From Ectopseudomonas mendocina (GTDB lineage: Bacteria; Pseudomonadota; Gammaproteobacteria; Pseudomonadales; Pseudomonadaceae), in contig NZ_SCFY01000002.1 in assembly GCF_007049795.1 (NCBI RefSeq), forward strand, positions 248,001-312,000: a stretch of 64,000 nucleotides of DNA, written 5' to 3'. The translations under genes were made by a program, and so were the position numbers. Below are positions 27,864 to 37,557 of this stretch, piece by piece; position 1 is the stretch's first letter, and each line of letters begins with the position of its first letter. The notes under the pieces were generated by a model, which was not told the DNA's origin, ran no database searches, and worked only from the letters and a program-made list of their open reading frames with translations.

Positions 27864-29459
27864 TCAGTCCTGCAGCAACACGCCAGGCGCCAGGCGCTGG
27901 TCGGGGTCGAAATGCGTGGCCAGGCTACGCAGCGTAGCCATGCCCAGCTCGCCCTTCTCTGCTGTCAGGTAAGGTGCGTGGTCACGACCGACGCCGTGCT
28001 GGTGGCTGATGGTGCCGCGATTCTCGGCAATGGTGCGGCTGGCCGCCGCCTTGAGCCGCTGCCAGCGCGCCATGGCCTCGGCGTAGTCGGCACCGGGGCG
28101 GAACACGTAGGTGGTGTAGATGCTCGAACCTTCGCCGTAGACGTGCGACAGGTGGGTGAACACGTGCACCCGCTCGCCCTCACCGGCCAGTGCGTCACGC
28201 AGGCTGGCCTCGACCTTGTTCAGCAGGCTGTCGACATTGGACCAGTCGGTGGCGGTTTCCAGAGTGTCCACCAGGTAGCCGCGCTCCCACAGACCATGGC
28301 GCAGGTAAGGGAAGCGAAAGCGGTTCTGCTCCCACTTCTTACCCAGCAGGGTGCCGGTGAACACGCCGCCAAAACCTTTCAGCAGGCGCCGCGCCTGTTT
28401 CAGCGAGGCGGCGTTCTGCAACCGGCTGCCGGTGACGCCGAAGGTCAGCATGCACTTGCCGTCGCGGGCGCCGCGCAGGGCCAGGTACTTTTCCAGCAGG
28501 GCAATCTGCTGCGGATGACCGGCCAGGGCCAACTGGGTACGGGTTTCGATGGCGTTGGACAGGCGCAGCATGGACAGCGGCACGCGCGCCTGAGTCAGGC
28601 TGCGAATGGCACTCAGCGCCTGCTGCCAGTTGGGCAGAAACACCGCGTAGAAACGCTCCTGCTCGGCAAGGCGACTGATGCGCACGCGTACTTCGGAGAT
28701 CACCCCGAAGCGCCCTTCCGAGCCCATCACCAGCTCGCGCAGATCGGGCCCGGCGGCCGACGCCGGGAAGGTTGGAATCTCCAGAGTACCGGCGAAGGTT
28801 TCCAGCTTGCCGCCGGCGAACAATTGCTCAATGCGTCCGTAGCGCAGCGACTGCTGGCCGCTGGAACGGCTGGCGACCCAGCCACCGAGCGTCGACAGCT
28901 CCCAGGACTGCGGAAAGTGGCCCAGCGTATAGCCACGGGCGCGCAGTTGGCTTTCGACTTGCGGGCCGTTGGCGCCGGGGCCGAAGGTGGCGATCAGGCT
29001 GTCTTCGTCGATATCCAGCAGGCGCGTCATGCGCTCCAGCGACAGGGTCAGCACCGGGCGCTGGCCAGCTTGCGGATTGATGTGCCCGGCCACCGAGGTG
29101 CCGCCGCCATAGGGGATCAGGGTGACGTCATGCTGCTGCGCCCAGGCCAGCAGATCACGAATCTGCTCGGCGCTTTCCGGGCAGGCGACGCCATCGGGAA
29201 ACAGGCCGAAGTCACCGGAGCGCATCGCCAGCCAGTCCGGCAAGCTCTGACCACGGGCGTGGCGCACACGCACTTCGGCATCAACGCTGATCAGTGGATG
29301 CGGCGCCAGGCGCGAGGCCGGCACACGCGCCAGCACATCCTGCAGCCTGGCATCGGCCAGACGCTGGCCAGGCCCGACCAGTTCGGCGAGAAAAGCCTCG
29401 CCATGAGCCGGCAATTCCACCTCGGTCGCCTCGTCACCCCATCCGTTCCAGCGTCGCAT
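27864..29459 (-). CDS. FAD-linked oxidase, alkyl-DHAP synthase-like
   Basis: A 531-residue PCMH-type flavoprotein. The FAD motif is VTLIPYGGGTSVAGHINPQ; the C-terminal FAD-oxidase domain ends with SHQHGVGRDHAPYL, which resembles the HHHGVG active-site loop of alkyldihydroxyacetonephosphate synthase. Start choice: the ATG giving MRRWNGWGDEA has a GGGGGA 5 bp upstream; an ATG 12 bp earlier is possible. It ends 2 bp before the GlpD-like gene, so it is the first gene of the operon. The true reaction (ether-bond formation or oxidation of a hydroxy acid) is unknown. Confidence 0.87.
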   Translation of the reverse strand: MRRWNGWGDEATEVELPAHGEAFLAELVGPGQRLADARLQDVLARVPASRLAPHPLISVDAEVRVRHARGQSLPDWLAMRSGDFGLFPDGVACPESAEQIRDLLAWAQQHDVTLIPYGGGTSVAGHINPQAGQRPVLTLSLERMTRLLDIDEDSLIATFGPGANGPQVESQLRARGYTLGHFPQSWELSTLGGWVASRSSGQQSLRYGRIEQLFAGGKLETFAGTLEIPTFPASAAGPDLRELVMGSEGRFGVISEVRVRISRLAEQERFYAVFLPNWQQALSAIRSLTQARVPLSMLRLSNAIETRTQLALAGHPQQIALLEKYLALRGARDGKCMLTFGVTGSRLQNAASLKQARRLLKGFGGVFTGTLLGKKWEQNRFRFPYLRHGLWERGYLVDTLETATDWSNVDSLLNKVEASLRDALAGEGERVHVFTHLSHVYGEGSSIYTTYVFRPGADYAEAMARWQRLKAAASRTIAENRGTISHQHGVGRDHAPYLTAEKGELGMATLRSLATHFDPDQRLAPGVLLQD

Positions 29460-29584
29460 CGCATCCCCCATTCCGATCAGCACTTATGGCTGCCTATACT
29501 AGCCAGCCGCCGATTTCCGTCACTGTCGAATCGGGACAGGCGCTATCGCCAATCAAGACAGGCATCGCAGAACAAGAAGAATCC

Positions 29585-30619
29585 ATGGAAAACCTCGGCT
29601 ATACCTCGGTTCCCGCCCTGCTCAAGTACCTGCGCCAGGCCGAACAGCTCGGCCTGGACATCGACCGCGCCCTGGCCGCTGCCGGCATTGCTGCGCAGGA
29701 CCTGGCCGACAATGGCAAGCGCATGCCCAGCGAGGTACATGAGCGCCTGCTGGCGCATCTGATCGAGGTGTCCGGCGACTCTTTGTTCGGCCTGCACTCG
29801 GCGCGTTTCGTCCAGCCCGGCTCGTGGAGCGTGCTTGGCTACATCGCCATGAACTGCGCCACCCTGGGCGAAGCCATGGGCCGCATCGTGCCTTACGAGA
29901 AACTGGTGGGCGACATGGGCACCAGCCGTATCGAGGCAGCCGAGGATCACGTGCGGCTGATCTGGAGCTGCCGCCATCAGGCACCGGACGTGCGCCGCCA
30001 TATGGTCGAGAACGTGCTCGCCTCCTGGCTGCTGTACGCCCGCTGGATCGCCGACTCCGAACATTCGCCGCGTGAGGTGTGGTTCGAGCATGCGCAACCG
30101 GCAGACACCGAACTGGCCGAATACCAGCAACTGTTCGGCTGCCCGATGCTGTTCGAACAGCCCTGCAACGCCCTGCTGGTGCCGCTGGACTACCTCGGCG
30201 TGCCGCTGCGCCAAGCCGATGCCAACCTGCTGCGCACGCTGGAAGAACATGCCCTGACCCTGATGGCCGGGCTGGACGACAACGAGCCGCTACCGCGCCG
30301 GGTAAAGAACGCCCTGCGCCTGCTGCTCAAGGACGGCCTGCCGCGCAAGGAACGGGTGGCGGAAAAGTTCGATATGACCGTGCGCACCCTGCAGCGCCAC
30401 CTGCAGCAGGCCGGCACCAGTTACCAGCAGATACTCGACGAGCTGCGCCAGGAGCTGGCCGAGCACTACCTGCTGCGTAGCGACCTGGCGATCCAGGACA
30501 TCGCCTGCTACCTCGGTTTCACCGAGTCACGCTCGTTCCACCGCAGTTTCAAGGGCTGGACCGGGCAGACGCCGGGTGAATTTCGCGAGAGCCGGCGCCG
30601 CGAGGGAGTACTTGGTTAG
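29585..30619 (+). CDS. AraC-family transcriptional regulator
   Basis: A 344-residue regulator with an N-terminal arabinose-binding-like AraC domain (residues about 20-200, as in OruR/ArgR-type proteins) and a C-terminal double HTH (residues about 245-340). The second helix motif reads IQDIACYLGFTESRSFHRSFKGWTG. It is divergent from the kinase/dehydrogenase/oxidase operon with a 125-bp gap, so it is the probable regulator of that operon (PA3027-like). The ATG at 29585 is preferred; an in-frame ATG at 29486 would add 33 low-similarity residues. Confidence 0.9.
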   Translation: MENLGYTSVPALLKYLRQAEQLGLDIDRALAAAGIAAQDLADNGKRMPSEVHERLLAHLIEVSGDSLFGLHSARFVQPGSWSVLGYIAMNCATLGEAMGRIVPYEKLVGDMGTSRIEAAEDHVRLIWSCRHQAPDVRRHMVENVLASWLLYARWIADSEHSPREVWFEHAQPADTELAEYQQLFGCPMLFEQPCNALLVPLDYLGVPLRQADANLLRTLEEHALTLMAGLDDNEPLPRRVKNALRLLLKDGLPRKERVAEKFDMTVRTLQRHLQQAGTSYQQILDELRQELAEHYLLRSDLAIQDIACYLGFTESRSFHRSFKGWTGQTPGEFRESRRREGVLG

Positions 30620-30718
30620 TTCGCCCTCACAGGTGCCCATCTTGTGGGCGAAAACCCAACCGAGCTGCAGGGTACGGAGCCAAGCGCTCCGTGCACCGGC
30701 GCTACGCTGCACGTGAAC

Positions 30719-31846
30719 TCAACGCTTGCGCAAAATCACACTGCCGATCGAATAACCGGCACCAAAGGAGCTTAGAACACCCAGGCTGCCCGCCGGCAGG
30801 TCGTCCTGGTTCTTGTGCAGGGCGATCACCGAGCCGGCCGAGCTGGTGTTGGCGTAGGTGTCGAGGATCACCGGCGCCTCGTGCGGCTCGGCGTCGCGGC
30901 CGAGCAGCTTGCGCGCGATCAGCAGGTTCATGTTGAGGTTGGCCTGGTGCAGCCAGAAGCGCTTGACGTCGCTGACGTTGAGCTGGTTTTCCGCAAGGTG
31001 TGCGGCGATCAGCTCGGCGACCATCGGGCAGACGTCCTTGAACACCTTGCGGCCTTCCTGCACGAACAGCTTGTCGCGGGCGCCCACGCCCTCTTCCGCG
31101 GCGCGGTTGAGGAAACCGAAGTTGTTGCGGATGTTGTTGGAGAACTGGGTCAGCAGCTTGGTGCTGACCACGTCGAACTGATGCTCGGAGGTAGCCAGGT
31201 CGGCACGTTCGATGATCACTGCGGTGGCGGCGTCGCCGAAGATGAAGTGGCTGTCGCGGTCGCGGAAGTTGAGGTGACCGGTGCAGATTTCCGGGTTGAC
31301 CATAAGGATGGCGCGGGCCTGGCCGGTCTGAATCGCGGTGGTCGCAGCCTGGATGCCGAAGGTGGCCGAAGAGCAGGCCACGTTCATGTCGTAGCCCCAG
31401 CCGTTGATGCCCAGCGCGGCCTGCACTTCGATGGCCACCGCCGGGTAGGCGCGCTGCAAGTTCGAGCAGGCGACGATCACCCCATCGATATCGGCGACGG
31501 TCTTGCCGGCGCGCTGCAGCGCTTCCTTGGCGGCGCCCACAGCCATTTCGCAGAGGATGCCCCACTCGTCGTTGGAACGTTCGGGAATGCTCGGCACCAT
31601 GCGCTGCGGGTCGAGAATGCCGGCCTTGTCGATGACGAAGCGGCTCTTGATGCCCGACGCCTTCTCGATGAAGCCGCTGCTGGACTCGCTCAGCGCCTCC
31701 ACCTCACCGCGGGCGATGGCCTCGGCATTATCGACGTTGAACTGCTGCACATAAGCATTGAAGGATGCCACCAGCTCGTCGTTGGAAATGCTGTTGGCCG
31801 GGGTATAGAGGCCGGTACCACTGATGACGACGTTATGCACGCTCAT
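30719..31846 (-). CDS. Beta-ketoacyl-ACP synthase III-like enzyme (PA3286-like)
   Basis: A 375-residue thiolase-fold condensing enzyme with the Cys158-His300-Asn333 triad visible in [21 protein letters not shown] and YANTSSAGS. It is larger than FabH and closely resembles, from memory, PA3286 of P. aeruginosa, which condenses octanoyl-CoA from beta-oxidation with malonyl-ACP and so shunts degradation products into fatty-acid synthesis. Located apart from fab genes and transcribed alone, with a 231-bp upstream region to the next gene. No PsrA consensus was found in that region. Confidence 0.88.
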   Translation of the reverse strand: MSVHNVVISGTGLYTPANSISNDELVASFNAYVQQFNVDNAEAIARGEVEALSESSSGFIEKASGIKSRFVIDKAGILDPQRMVPSIPERSNDEWGILCEMAVGAAKEALQRAGKTVADIDGVIVACSNLQRAYPAVAIEVQAALGINGWGYDMNVACSSATFGIQAATTAIQTGQARAILMVNPEICTGHLNFRDRDSHFIFGDAATAVIIERADLATSEHQFDVVSTKLLTQFSNNIRNNFGFLNRAAEEGVGARDKLFVQEGRKVFKDVCPMVAELIAAHLAENQLNVSDVKRFWLHQANLNMNLLIARKLLGRDAEPHEAPVILDTYANTSSAGSVIALHKNQDDLPAGSLGVLSSFGAGYSIGSVILRKR

Positions 31847-32077
31847 TCCTCTTCTCGGCCGCTGGCGGCCTCAGGCAGTAGGCCGGCGACAATGGCGCCA
31901 GCCGAAAATCGGGGGACTAGGGCCAAGCTCTTGCGACGGTTGGCTCCGGGCCACTGAGTGTGCCACAGGGCGATGGGGTTCGTCCTTAGCCCTTGAAAGT
32001 GTCTAGGCGGACAGAACATGACCCAATATAGCTGTTTGGTCTAAAGTCTTATCTCGATCTACGTACCTGGAGCTTGA

Positions 32078-33688
32078 ATGAACCTTTCTCTGCTCAGCCG
32101 CTATGCATTTTTTGCGTTCTGCGTGCTGTTCACCCTGGCCAGCCTGCCCTTCCTCGCTCATGAATGGATATGGCCGTTCACTCTGCTCGGCGGCGTGCTC
32201 AGCCTGATCGGTATCGGCGATCTGTTGCAGACCCACCATGCGGTACGGCGCAATTACCCGATCCTGGGCAACATTCGCTATCTGGTCGAAGGCATTCGCC
32301 CGGAGATTCGCCAATACCTGCTCGAAGGTGACGCTGAGCAACTGCCCTTCTCCCGCGCGCAGCGCTCGCTGGTGTATTCCCGCGCCAAGAACGAAGGCGC
32401 TGACAAACCCTTCGGCACCTTGAGTGATGTGTACCAGAACGGTTTCGAGTTCATCAGCCACTCTATGAGCCCGGCGCCGCTGACCGATCCGTGCAGCTTT
32501 CGCGTGGAGATCGGCGGGCCGCAATGCAGCCAGCCGTACTCGGCCTCCTTGTTCAACATCTCGGCGATGAGTTTCGGCTCGCTCAGCGCCAATGCCATTC
32601 GCGCCCTCAACGAAGGAGCGAAACTCGGCGAGTTCTACCATGACACCGGCGAGGGCAGCATCAGCCCCTACCACCGCGAGCACGGCGGCGATCTGGTCTG
32701 GGAACTGGGCAGCGGCTACTTCGGCTGCCGCACCTCGGACGGCCGCTTCGACCCCGAGCGATTCGCCACTCAGGCCGCCAGCCCGCAGGTGAAGATGATC
32801 GAGATCAAGCTTTCCCAGGGCGCCAAGCCGGGCCACGGCGGCATCCTGCCCAAGCACAAGATCACCGAAGAGATCGCCAAGACCCGCGGCATTTCCATGG
32901 GCGAGGATTGCGTTTCGCCGTCGCGCCACAGCGCCTTTTCCACTCCGGTCGAGCTGCTGCAGTTCATCGCGCAATTGCGTGAGCTGTCGGGCGGCAAACC
33001 GGTCGGCTTCAAGTTCTGCCTGGGCCATCCCTGGGAGTTCATGGGTATCGTCAAGGCCATGCTGGAGACCGGCATCCTGCCGGACTTCATCGTCGTCGAC
33101 GGCAAGGAAGGCGGCACCGGCGCGGCGCCGCTGGAGTTCACCGATCACCTGGGCGTGCCGCTGCGCGAAGGGCTGCTGTTCGTGCATAACACCCTGGTCG
33201 GCAGCAACCTGCGCGACAAGATCAAGCTCGGCGCCAGTGGCAAGATCGTCAGCGCCTTCGACATCGCCCGCGTACTGGCCATCGGCGCCGACTGGGCCAA
33301 CTCGGCGCGTGGTTTCATGTTCGCCATCGGCTGCATCCAGAGCCAAAGCTGCCATACCAACAAGTGCCCGACCGGCGTCGCCACCCAGGACCCGCTGCGC
33401 CAGCGCGCGCTGGTGGTCGAGGACAAGGCCCAGCGCGTCTACAATTTCCATCGCAACACGCTCAAGGCGCTGGCCGAGATGCTCGCCGCCGCCGGCCTCG
33501 ACCACCCTTCGCAGATCGATGCCAAACATCTGGTGCAGCGCCTGTCGGCCACCGAAATCAAGTTGTTCGCCCAGCAGCATGTATTCCTCGCCCCCGGGGA
33601 ACTGCTCAGCGGTGAGATCAGCGGCGAGTTCTACCAGCGCATGTGGCAGATGGCCCGCGCCGACAGTTTCGAGCCGGCGCCGGCTTAA
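32078..33688 (+). CDS. Membrane-anchored FMN glutamate-synthase-domain protein
   Basis: A 536-residue protein with two N-terminal membrane segments (about 7-27 and 32-52) followed by a full GltS-type FMN-binding barrel. The family glycine loop GAKPGHGGILPKHKIT, the FMN/substrate segment VVDGKEGGTGAAP, and a Cys cluster CIQSQSCHTNKCPTG of the 3Fe-4S type are present. There is no glutaminase domain, so it is not a complete glutamate synthase. Such stand-alone proteins are common but uncharacterised. It is a single gene convergent with nadR, the two overlapping by 4 bp at their stop codons. Confidence 0.85.
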   Translation: MNLSLLSRYAFFAFCVLFTLASLPFLAHEWIWPFTLLGGVLSLIGIGDLLQTHHAVRRNYPILGNIRYLVEGIRPEIRQYLLEGDAEQLPFSRAQRSLVYSRAKNEGADKPFGTLSDVYQNGFEFISHSMSPAPLTDPCSFRVEIGGPQCSQPYSASLFNISAMSFGSLSANAIRALNEGAKLGEFYHDTGEGSISPYHREHGGDLVWELGSGYFGCRTSDGRFDPERFATQAASPQVKMIEIKLSQGAKPGHGGILPKHKITEEIAKTRGISMGEDCVSPSRHSAFSTPVELLQFIAQLRELSGGKPVGFKFCLGHPWEFMGIVKAMLETGILPDFIVVDGKEGGTGAAPLEFTDHLGVPLREGLLFVHNTLVGSNLRDKIKLGASGKIVSAFDIARVLAIGADWANSARGFMFAIGCIQSQSCHTNKCPTGVATQDPLRQRALVVEDKAQRVYNFHRNTLKALAEMLAAAGLDHPSQIDAKHLVQRLSATEIKLFAQQHVFLAPGELLSGEISGEFYQRMWQMARADSFEPAPA

Positions 33689-34722
33689 ACCCGGCGACGG
33701 GTCAGATAACTCCGCACCTGATCGACGCGCTGCTGCAGCGAGCCGGTCAGGCGGGTGAAGCCCCAGCCGCGCCGCAGCAGTTCCTGCTCGTACCACTGGT
33801 TCTGCCGGCGGCGAAAGGTCTCGTCCTGACGGGTGCCGTCCTGGACGAAGGGGAAGTCATCGGCGCACAGGAACAGATGGTGATAGTGCCGCTCGGCCAA
33901 CTGCTCCAGCTCCGCCTCGGCACGCCCGAACAGCTCGCGGCAATAGAACAGCGTGGTCAGCGGCGTGGTGTCGCAAACCAGGTAGCGCCGGCACTGCCCG
34001 GCCAGGCTCTGCTCACGGGCGACCTGAGTGCGACCGATACGCAGTAGGTCGTCATAGGCGAGCACACCGCCCTGCTCTTCCCACAGTTCGCGGCCGTATT
34101 CCGCGGCATGGCGCGTACCCAAGGCCTCGGCCAATGCCAGGGCGAGGCTACTCTTGCCGGTGGACTCACCGCCGAGCAAGGCGATGCGCTCGACGAAATC
34201 GCCATACACCTGCGGCGCCAGGTAATGACGCAAGCCGTGGATATCGGCGCGCAGACGCGTACCGGACACCGGTACCTGAATGCGCGCGCGGTCGATCTCG
34301 ACGTGCTCCACTGGCCTGCCGAAACATTCGCTCAGGTGCGCGGCGAAGCCATCGCCGTAGGCCTCGCTGGTAAACACCGCGTCCACCGGGTGGCCGAGCA
34401 CAGCCAGGCAAAAGTCGGCGACGAACTGGCGCTGTACGGCATCGGGATCGGATTCGTGGGGAAGGTCCGGCAGCGCCAGGCCGCGTGCGCGTTGCTGGGC
34501 AACCCACTCGGGCGTCACTACCCAGCTGCGCAGTTCGGGAAAGCGCACCTGTAACCAGTTCGCACGACGCTCGGGCTCGCAGCCGGCAAGTTCCGGGTAG
34601 GCCCAGCTGAGCAGCACCAGTTGCTCGCACTGCTGTTGCGCCTGGCGAATCAACCATTCATGCCCCAGGTGCAACGGCGCGAACTTGCCGACCACCAGCC
34701 CATTGGCGAATCGCTTGCTCAT
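33685..34722 (-). CDS. nadR: NadR-like bifunctional NMN adenylyltransferase / ribosylnicotinamide kinase
   Basis: A 345-residue two-domain protein. The N-terminal nucleotidyltransferase has GKFAPLHLGHEWLI (residues about 12-25) and the ISGTR-like VSGTRLRAD; the C-terminal kinase has the P-loop LLGGESTGKSSLAL and a DTTPLTT Walker B-type segment. It phosphorylates nicotinamide riboside and adenylates NMN to NAD. The enterobacterial HTH repressor domain is absent, so it is not a regulator. The ATG sits 1 bp after the pnuC stop, so the pair is co-translated; a GTG at 34749 would overlap pnuC. Confidence 0.92.
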   Translation of the reverse strand: MSKRFANGLVVGKFAPLHLGHEWLIRQAQQQCEQLVLLSWAYPELAGCEPERRANWLQVRFPELRSWVVTPEWVAQQRARGLALPDLPHESDPDAVQRQFVADFCLAVLGHPVDAVFTSEAYGDGFAAHLSECFGRPVEHVEIDRARIQVPVSGTRLRADIHGLRHYLAPQVYGDFVERIALLGGESTGKSSLALALAEALGTRHAAEYGRELWEEQGGVLAYDDLLRIGRTQVAREQSLAGQCRRYLVCDTTPLTTLFYCRELFGRAEAELEQLAERHYHHLFLCADDFPFVQDGTRQDETFRRRQNQWYEQELLRRGWGFTRLTGSLQQRVDQVRSYLTRRRV

Positions 34723-34723
34723 C

Positions 34724-35290
34724 TCAGGCAGCCTGCGCGTTAAGTTCACGGCGCCAGCGGTACAGGCCGTACCAGGCGTTGCACCAGAACAGCAGGTAGA
34801 TGAACGCCGTCAAATACAGCCCGCGCGAAGCGAACAGCGGCATTGCCAGCGTGTTCACCAGCAGCCAGCCGTACCAGGTTTCCAGCTTGCGGCGCATCAG
34901 CAGCAATTGCGCCAGCACACTGAAGGTCAGCACCAGCGAATCGATGAAGGGCGCATAGGCGTCGGTAAAATGATGCAGCAAGGCGCCGTATGCGCCCGCC
35001 ACGGCCACCGCGAGCAGCAGCGCAAGACCCAGTCCGGTCGCGCTTGCACGGCTGATCGGCAGCGCCTCGCCCTGGCGACCGCGCCGCCAGCTCCACCAAC
35101 CCAGCAGGCTGGTGGCGATGAAGAAGATCTGCAAAGTGACATCGGCATACAGCTGCACGCTGAAGAACAGCCAGCCGAACAGCACACAGCCGACCAGGCC
35201 AACGGCCCAGGTGTGCACCGAGTTGCGCGCCGCCAGCACGACCGAAACCAGATAAAAAAGGTTGGCGAAAATCTCCAGCGACGACGGCAT
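34724..35290 (-). CDS. pnuC: Nicotinamide riboside transporter PnuC
   Basis: A 188-residue integral membrane protein with seven likely membrane segments, the PnuC family pattern WAVGLVGCVLFGWLFFSVQL near the N-terminus and YLLFWCNAWYGLYRWRREL at the C-terminus. It facilitates uptake of nicotinamide riboside, which the coupled NadR kinase traps by phosphorylation. Gene order pnuC-nadR with adjoining stop and start supports a dedicated NAD salvage operon. The 141 bp upstream, shared with a divergent TPR gene, shows no recognised NrtR site or riboswitch. Confidence 0.93.
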   Translation of the reverse strand: MPSSLEIFANLFYLVSVVLAARNSVHTWAVGLVGCVLFGWLFFSVQLYADVTLQIFFIATSLLGWWSWRRGRQGEALPISRASATGLGLALLLAVAVAGAYGALLHHFTDAYAPFIDSLVLTFSVLAQLLLMRRKLETWYGWLLVNTLAMPLFASRGLYLTAFIYLLFWCNAWYGLYRWRRELNAQAA

Positions 35291-35431
35291 GCACGCATCC
35301 TTATGAACATGGAATCAGCCGCGCAGCCTACCACGTGACATACGCCACAGCCGTGCATGCGTCACCTGACAACAGCGCCGATCCATGCTCTGATAAGCCT
35401 CCCCTCGCACTCCAAAGGACTGGATCGCCCT

Positions 35432-36184
35432 ATGCCTCTGCTCGCTCTGCTGGTCATCGCCTGCCAAGTCACCTGTGGCCTCCACGTGGTGCGCAGTGGC
35501 CAGGAACGCTACTGGCTGTACCTGATCATCGCCCTGCCCGGCCTCGGCTGCCTGATCTACTTTCTCGGCATCATGCTGCCGGATCTGCTCGGTAGTCGTC
35601 GCGGTCGCCGCACGCTCAACCGCTTGCACGACAGCATCGACCCGCAGCGTCACCTGCGCGCCCTGCGCGATGAGCTGGATATTCGCGACACCCGCGATAC
35701 CCGCGTCAATCTGGCCGATGAGCTGCTGCGCATGGGCCAGGCCGAAGAAGCAGCCACGCACTATCAGACAGCCCTGCGCGGTATCCACAGCGACGCCCCG
35801 GACATCCTCCTCGCCCTGGCCAGAGCCCGTTTCGCCCAAGGCGACTTCGCCGGTTGCCAGGCAAGCCTCGACCAACTGATCGCCCATAATCCCGACTTTC
35901 GCTCCACCGACGGCCACCTCCTGTATGCCCGTGCATTGGAAGGCCAGGGCAACGACCTCAAGGCCGAAGAGGAATACCGCGCCCTCGGCAGCTACTGCGC
36001 CAGCCCCGAGGCGAACTACCGTTACGCCTTGCTGCTGCAGCGACTGGGACGCCAGCGCGAGGCCATCGAACTGCTGCAGCAGATCCAGACTCACGCCCGC
36101 CGCTCCGCCCGGCATTATCGAGTGCTACACAAGGAGTGGCTGGACCTGAGCCAGAAGGCGCTGCTCGAGCTGCAGCGCGGCTGA
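35432..36184 (+). CDS. Membrane-anchored TPR protein
   Basis: A 250-residue protein with two short N-terminal membrane segments (MPLLALLVIACQVTCGLHVV and LYLIIALPGLGCLIYFLGIM), the second resembling the phospholipase-D-nuclease N-terminal hairpin. TPR-like repeats follow (DELLRMGQAEEAATHYQTAL, LALARARFAQGDFAGCQASL, YALLLQRLGRQREAIELL). Likely a scaffold at the inner membrane; no catalytic motif. The start at 35432 begins directly with the first membrane segment; an upstream in-frame ATG at 35357 is less likely. Divergent from pnuC. Confidence 0.78.
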   Translation: MPLLALLVIACQVTCGLHVVRSGQERYWLYLIIALPGLGCLIYFLGIMLPDLLGSRRGRRTLNRLHDSIDPQRHLRALRDELDIRDTRDTRVNLADELLRMGQAEEAATHYQTALRGIHSDAPDILLALARARFAQGDFAGCQASLDQLIAHNPDFRSTDGHLLYARALEGQGNDLKAEEEYRALGSYCASPEANYRYALLLQRLGRQREAIELLQQIQTHARRSARHYRVLHKEWLDLSQKALLELQRG

Positions 36185-36190
36185 GCAGCC

Positions 36191-37480
36191 TTACTCCCAG
36201 GCCTCCCGCTCGCCCGTCCAGACATGCAACTCGCGCTTCTGCGCCCCCGACCATAGCCAGCCGCCGCGCGCACCGACCAAGGTGCTGACGGCATGCTGGC
36301 GGCCGAAGCGGTTGTGCCGAGCCAACAGCAGGGCGATATCACGCAACACCGCCAGCGTGTTGCTGTTGGACTGAAACAGCGGCGTCAGCAAGCGGCTGGC
36401 CTGACGGTAGTAGCGCAGGTGATCACGGCGCGTATCACCGTAGCGAGTGAAGATGGCGTTCCAGTCGAGCGCGCGCTGATGCTGGTCACCGGCATTGCCG
36501 AGCGCATCGGCCAGTGCAGCCGCATCGACCAAGGCCATATTGGCGCCCTGCCCCAATTGCGGGCTCATGGCGTGGGCGCAATCACCGATGGCCAGCACAC
36601 GACCATCGTTCCAGCGTTGCATGCGCACGTCCGCATAGGCCGCCAGGGTCAGTTGTGCAGGGTCATCGATCTGCTGCAGATAGGCCTCCGAAGCCTCGCC
36701 GGCGAGGTTGCGCACGCGGGTTTTCCAGGCCTGCAGGCCGCTCTTGCGCCACGCTTCATGTTCACTGAGCGGCAGGCTCCAGAACAGGCTGGTCAGCGAC
36801 TTCTCCCGGGCTTGATGGGTACAGCCGGTCGGCATCAGCCCGAACATTTCCCGGCAGCCGCGATACCACTGACGCAGCTCGCCGGTTTCGGCCGACGCCG
36901 CAGTCGGCAACATGCTCCACAGCGCACCCCAGGGATAAGGCCGAGACCACTGCCGCACCTGCATCTGCGCGCGCAGGGTCGAGCGTGTGCCATCGGCCAG
37001 GATCAGTGCGGCGAAATCACCCAGGGGTTGTTCACTGCCACCCTCGTCCTGGCGCAGCAAGCGAATATGGCCGCTGGCCTGCTCGAAGCGGCTCACCGCC
37101 ACGCCGGTTTCTACCTGCACACCAGCACGCTGCGCGGAATTGAGCAACGCCGTCATCAACACGCCGCGGTGAATACCAAGGCCGAAACTGCCTGGCTGCC
37201 AGTCGTGATAACGGGTGTCGAGGATCACCCGGCCCTGGCAACTGGTGCCGTACAGGCGGCTGACCGGAGCCCCTAGCGCGGTGCATTCGGCGAGCAGTCC
37301 CAGGCGTTGCAGCACAGCCAGACCGGAAGGCTGCAAAAGGATACCGGCGCCCACCGGCTGCAGTTGCTCGACCCGCTCCAGCACGCGCACCGCATAACCC
37401 TGGCGGGCGAGGAATATCGCCGTGGCGAGACCCGCGGTACCCGCCCCTACGATGGCTATCGGCAATCCATTCACGTCCAT
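36191..37480 (-). CDS. FAD-dependent monooxygenase (PHBH family)
   Basis: A 429-residue class A flavoprotein monooxygenase. The Rossmann motif PIAIVGAGTAGLATAIFLARQG is at the N-terminus and the second FAD motif GRVLAIGDCAHAMSPQLGQGANMALVDAAAL is near residue 300; the DG motif ALILADGTRS lies between. Relatives hydroxylate salicylate, 3-hydroxybenzoate or UbiH-type quinone rings. It stands alone, so the substrate is not indicated. It converges with the TPR gene, 6 bp apart, without a terminator between them. Confidence 0.88.
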   Translation of the reverse strand: MDVNGLPIAIVGAGTAGLATAIFLARQGYAVRVLERVEQLQPVGAGILLQPSGLAVLQRLGLLAECTALGAPVSRLYGTSCQGRVILDTRYHDWQPGSFGLGIHRGVLMTALLNSAQRAGVQVETGVAVSRFEQASGHIRLLRQDEGGSEQPLGDFAALILADGTRSTLRAQMQVRQWSRPYPWGALWSMLPTAASAETGELRQWYRGCREMFGLMPTGCTHQAREKSLTSLFWSLPLSEHEAWRKSGLQAWKTRVRNLAGEASEAYLQQIDDPAQLTLAAYADVRMQRWNDGRVLAIGDCAHAMSPQLGQGANMALVDAAALADALGNAGDQHQRALDWNAIFTRYGDTRRDHLRYYRQASRLLTPLFQSNSNTLAVLRDIALLLARHNRFGRQHAVSTLVGARGGWLWSGAQKRELHVWTGEREAWE

Positions 37481-37557
37481 GCTCCCTGTTTTGATGCAGG
37501 GAATACTAACCGCCTGGCGTCACTCTCGATATGACCGCTCGCACAGCGGCAAAGCGG

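Noticed and set aside
30674..30692. ACGGAGC / GCTCCGT stem between the AraC gene and the KAS III-like gene as terminator
   Set aside because: Only 7 bp with a 5-nt loop and no T-run in either direction; too weak to annotate.
32003..33796. 597-codon minus-strand frame opposite the FMN glutamate-synthase-like gene
   Set aside because: Shadow; amino-acid composition is that of reversed GC-rich coding sequence and it has no ribosome binding site.
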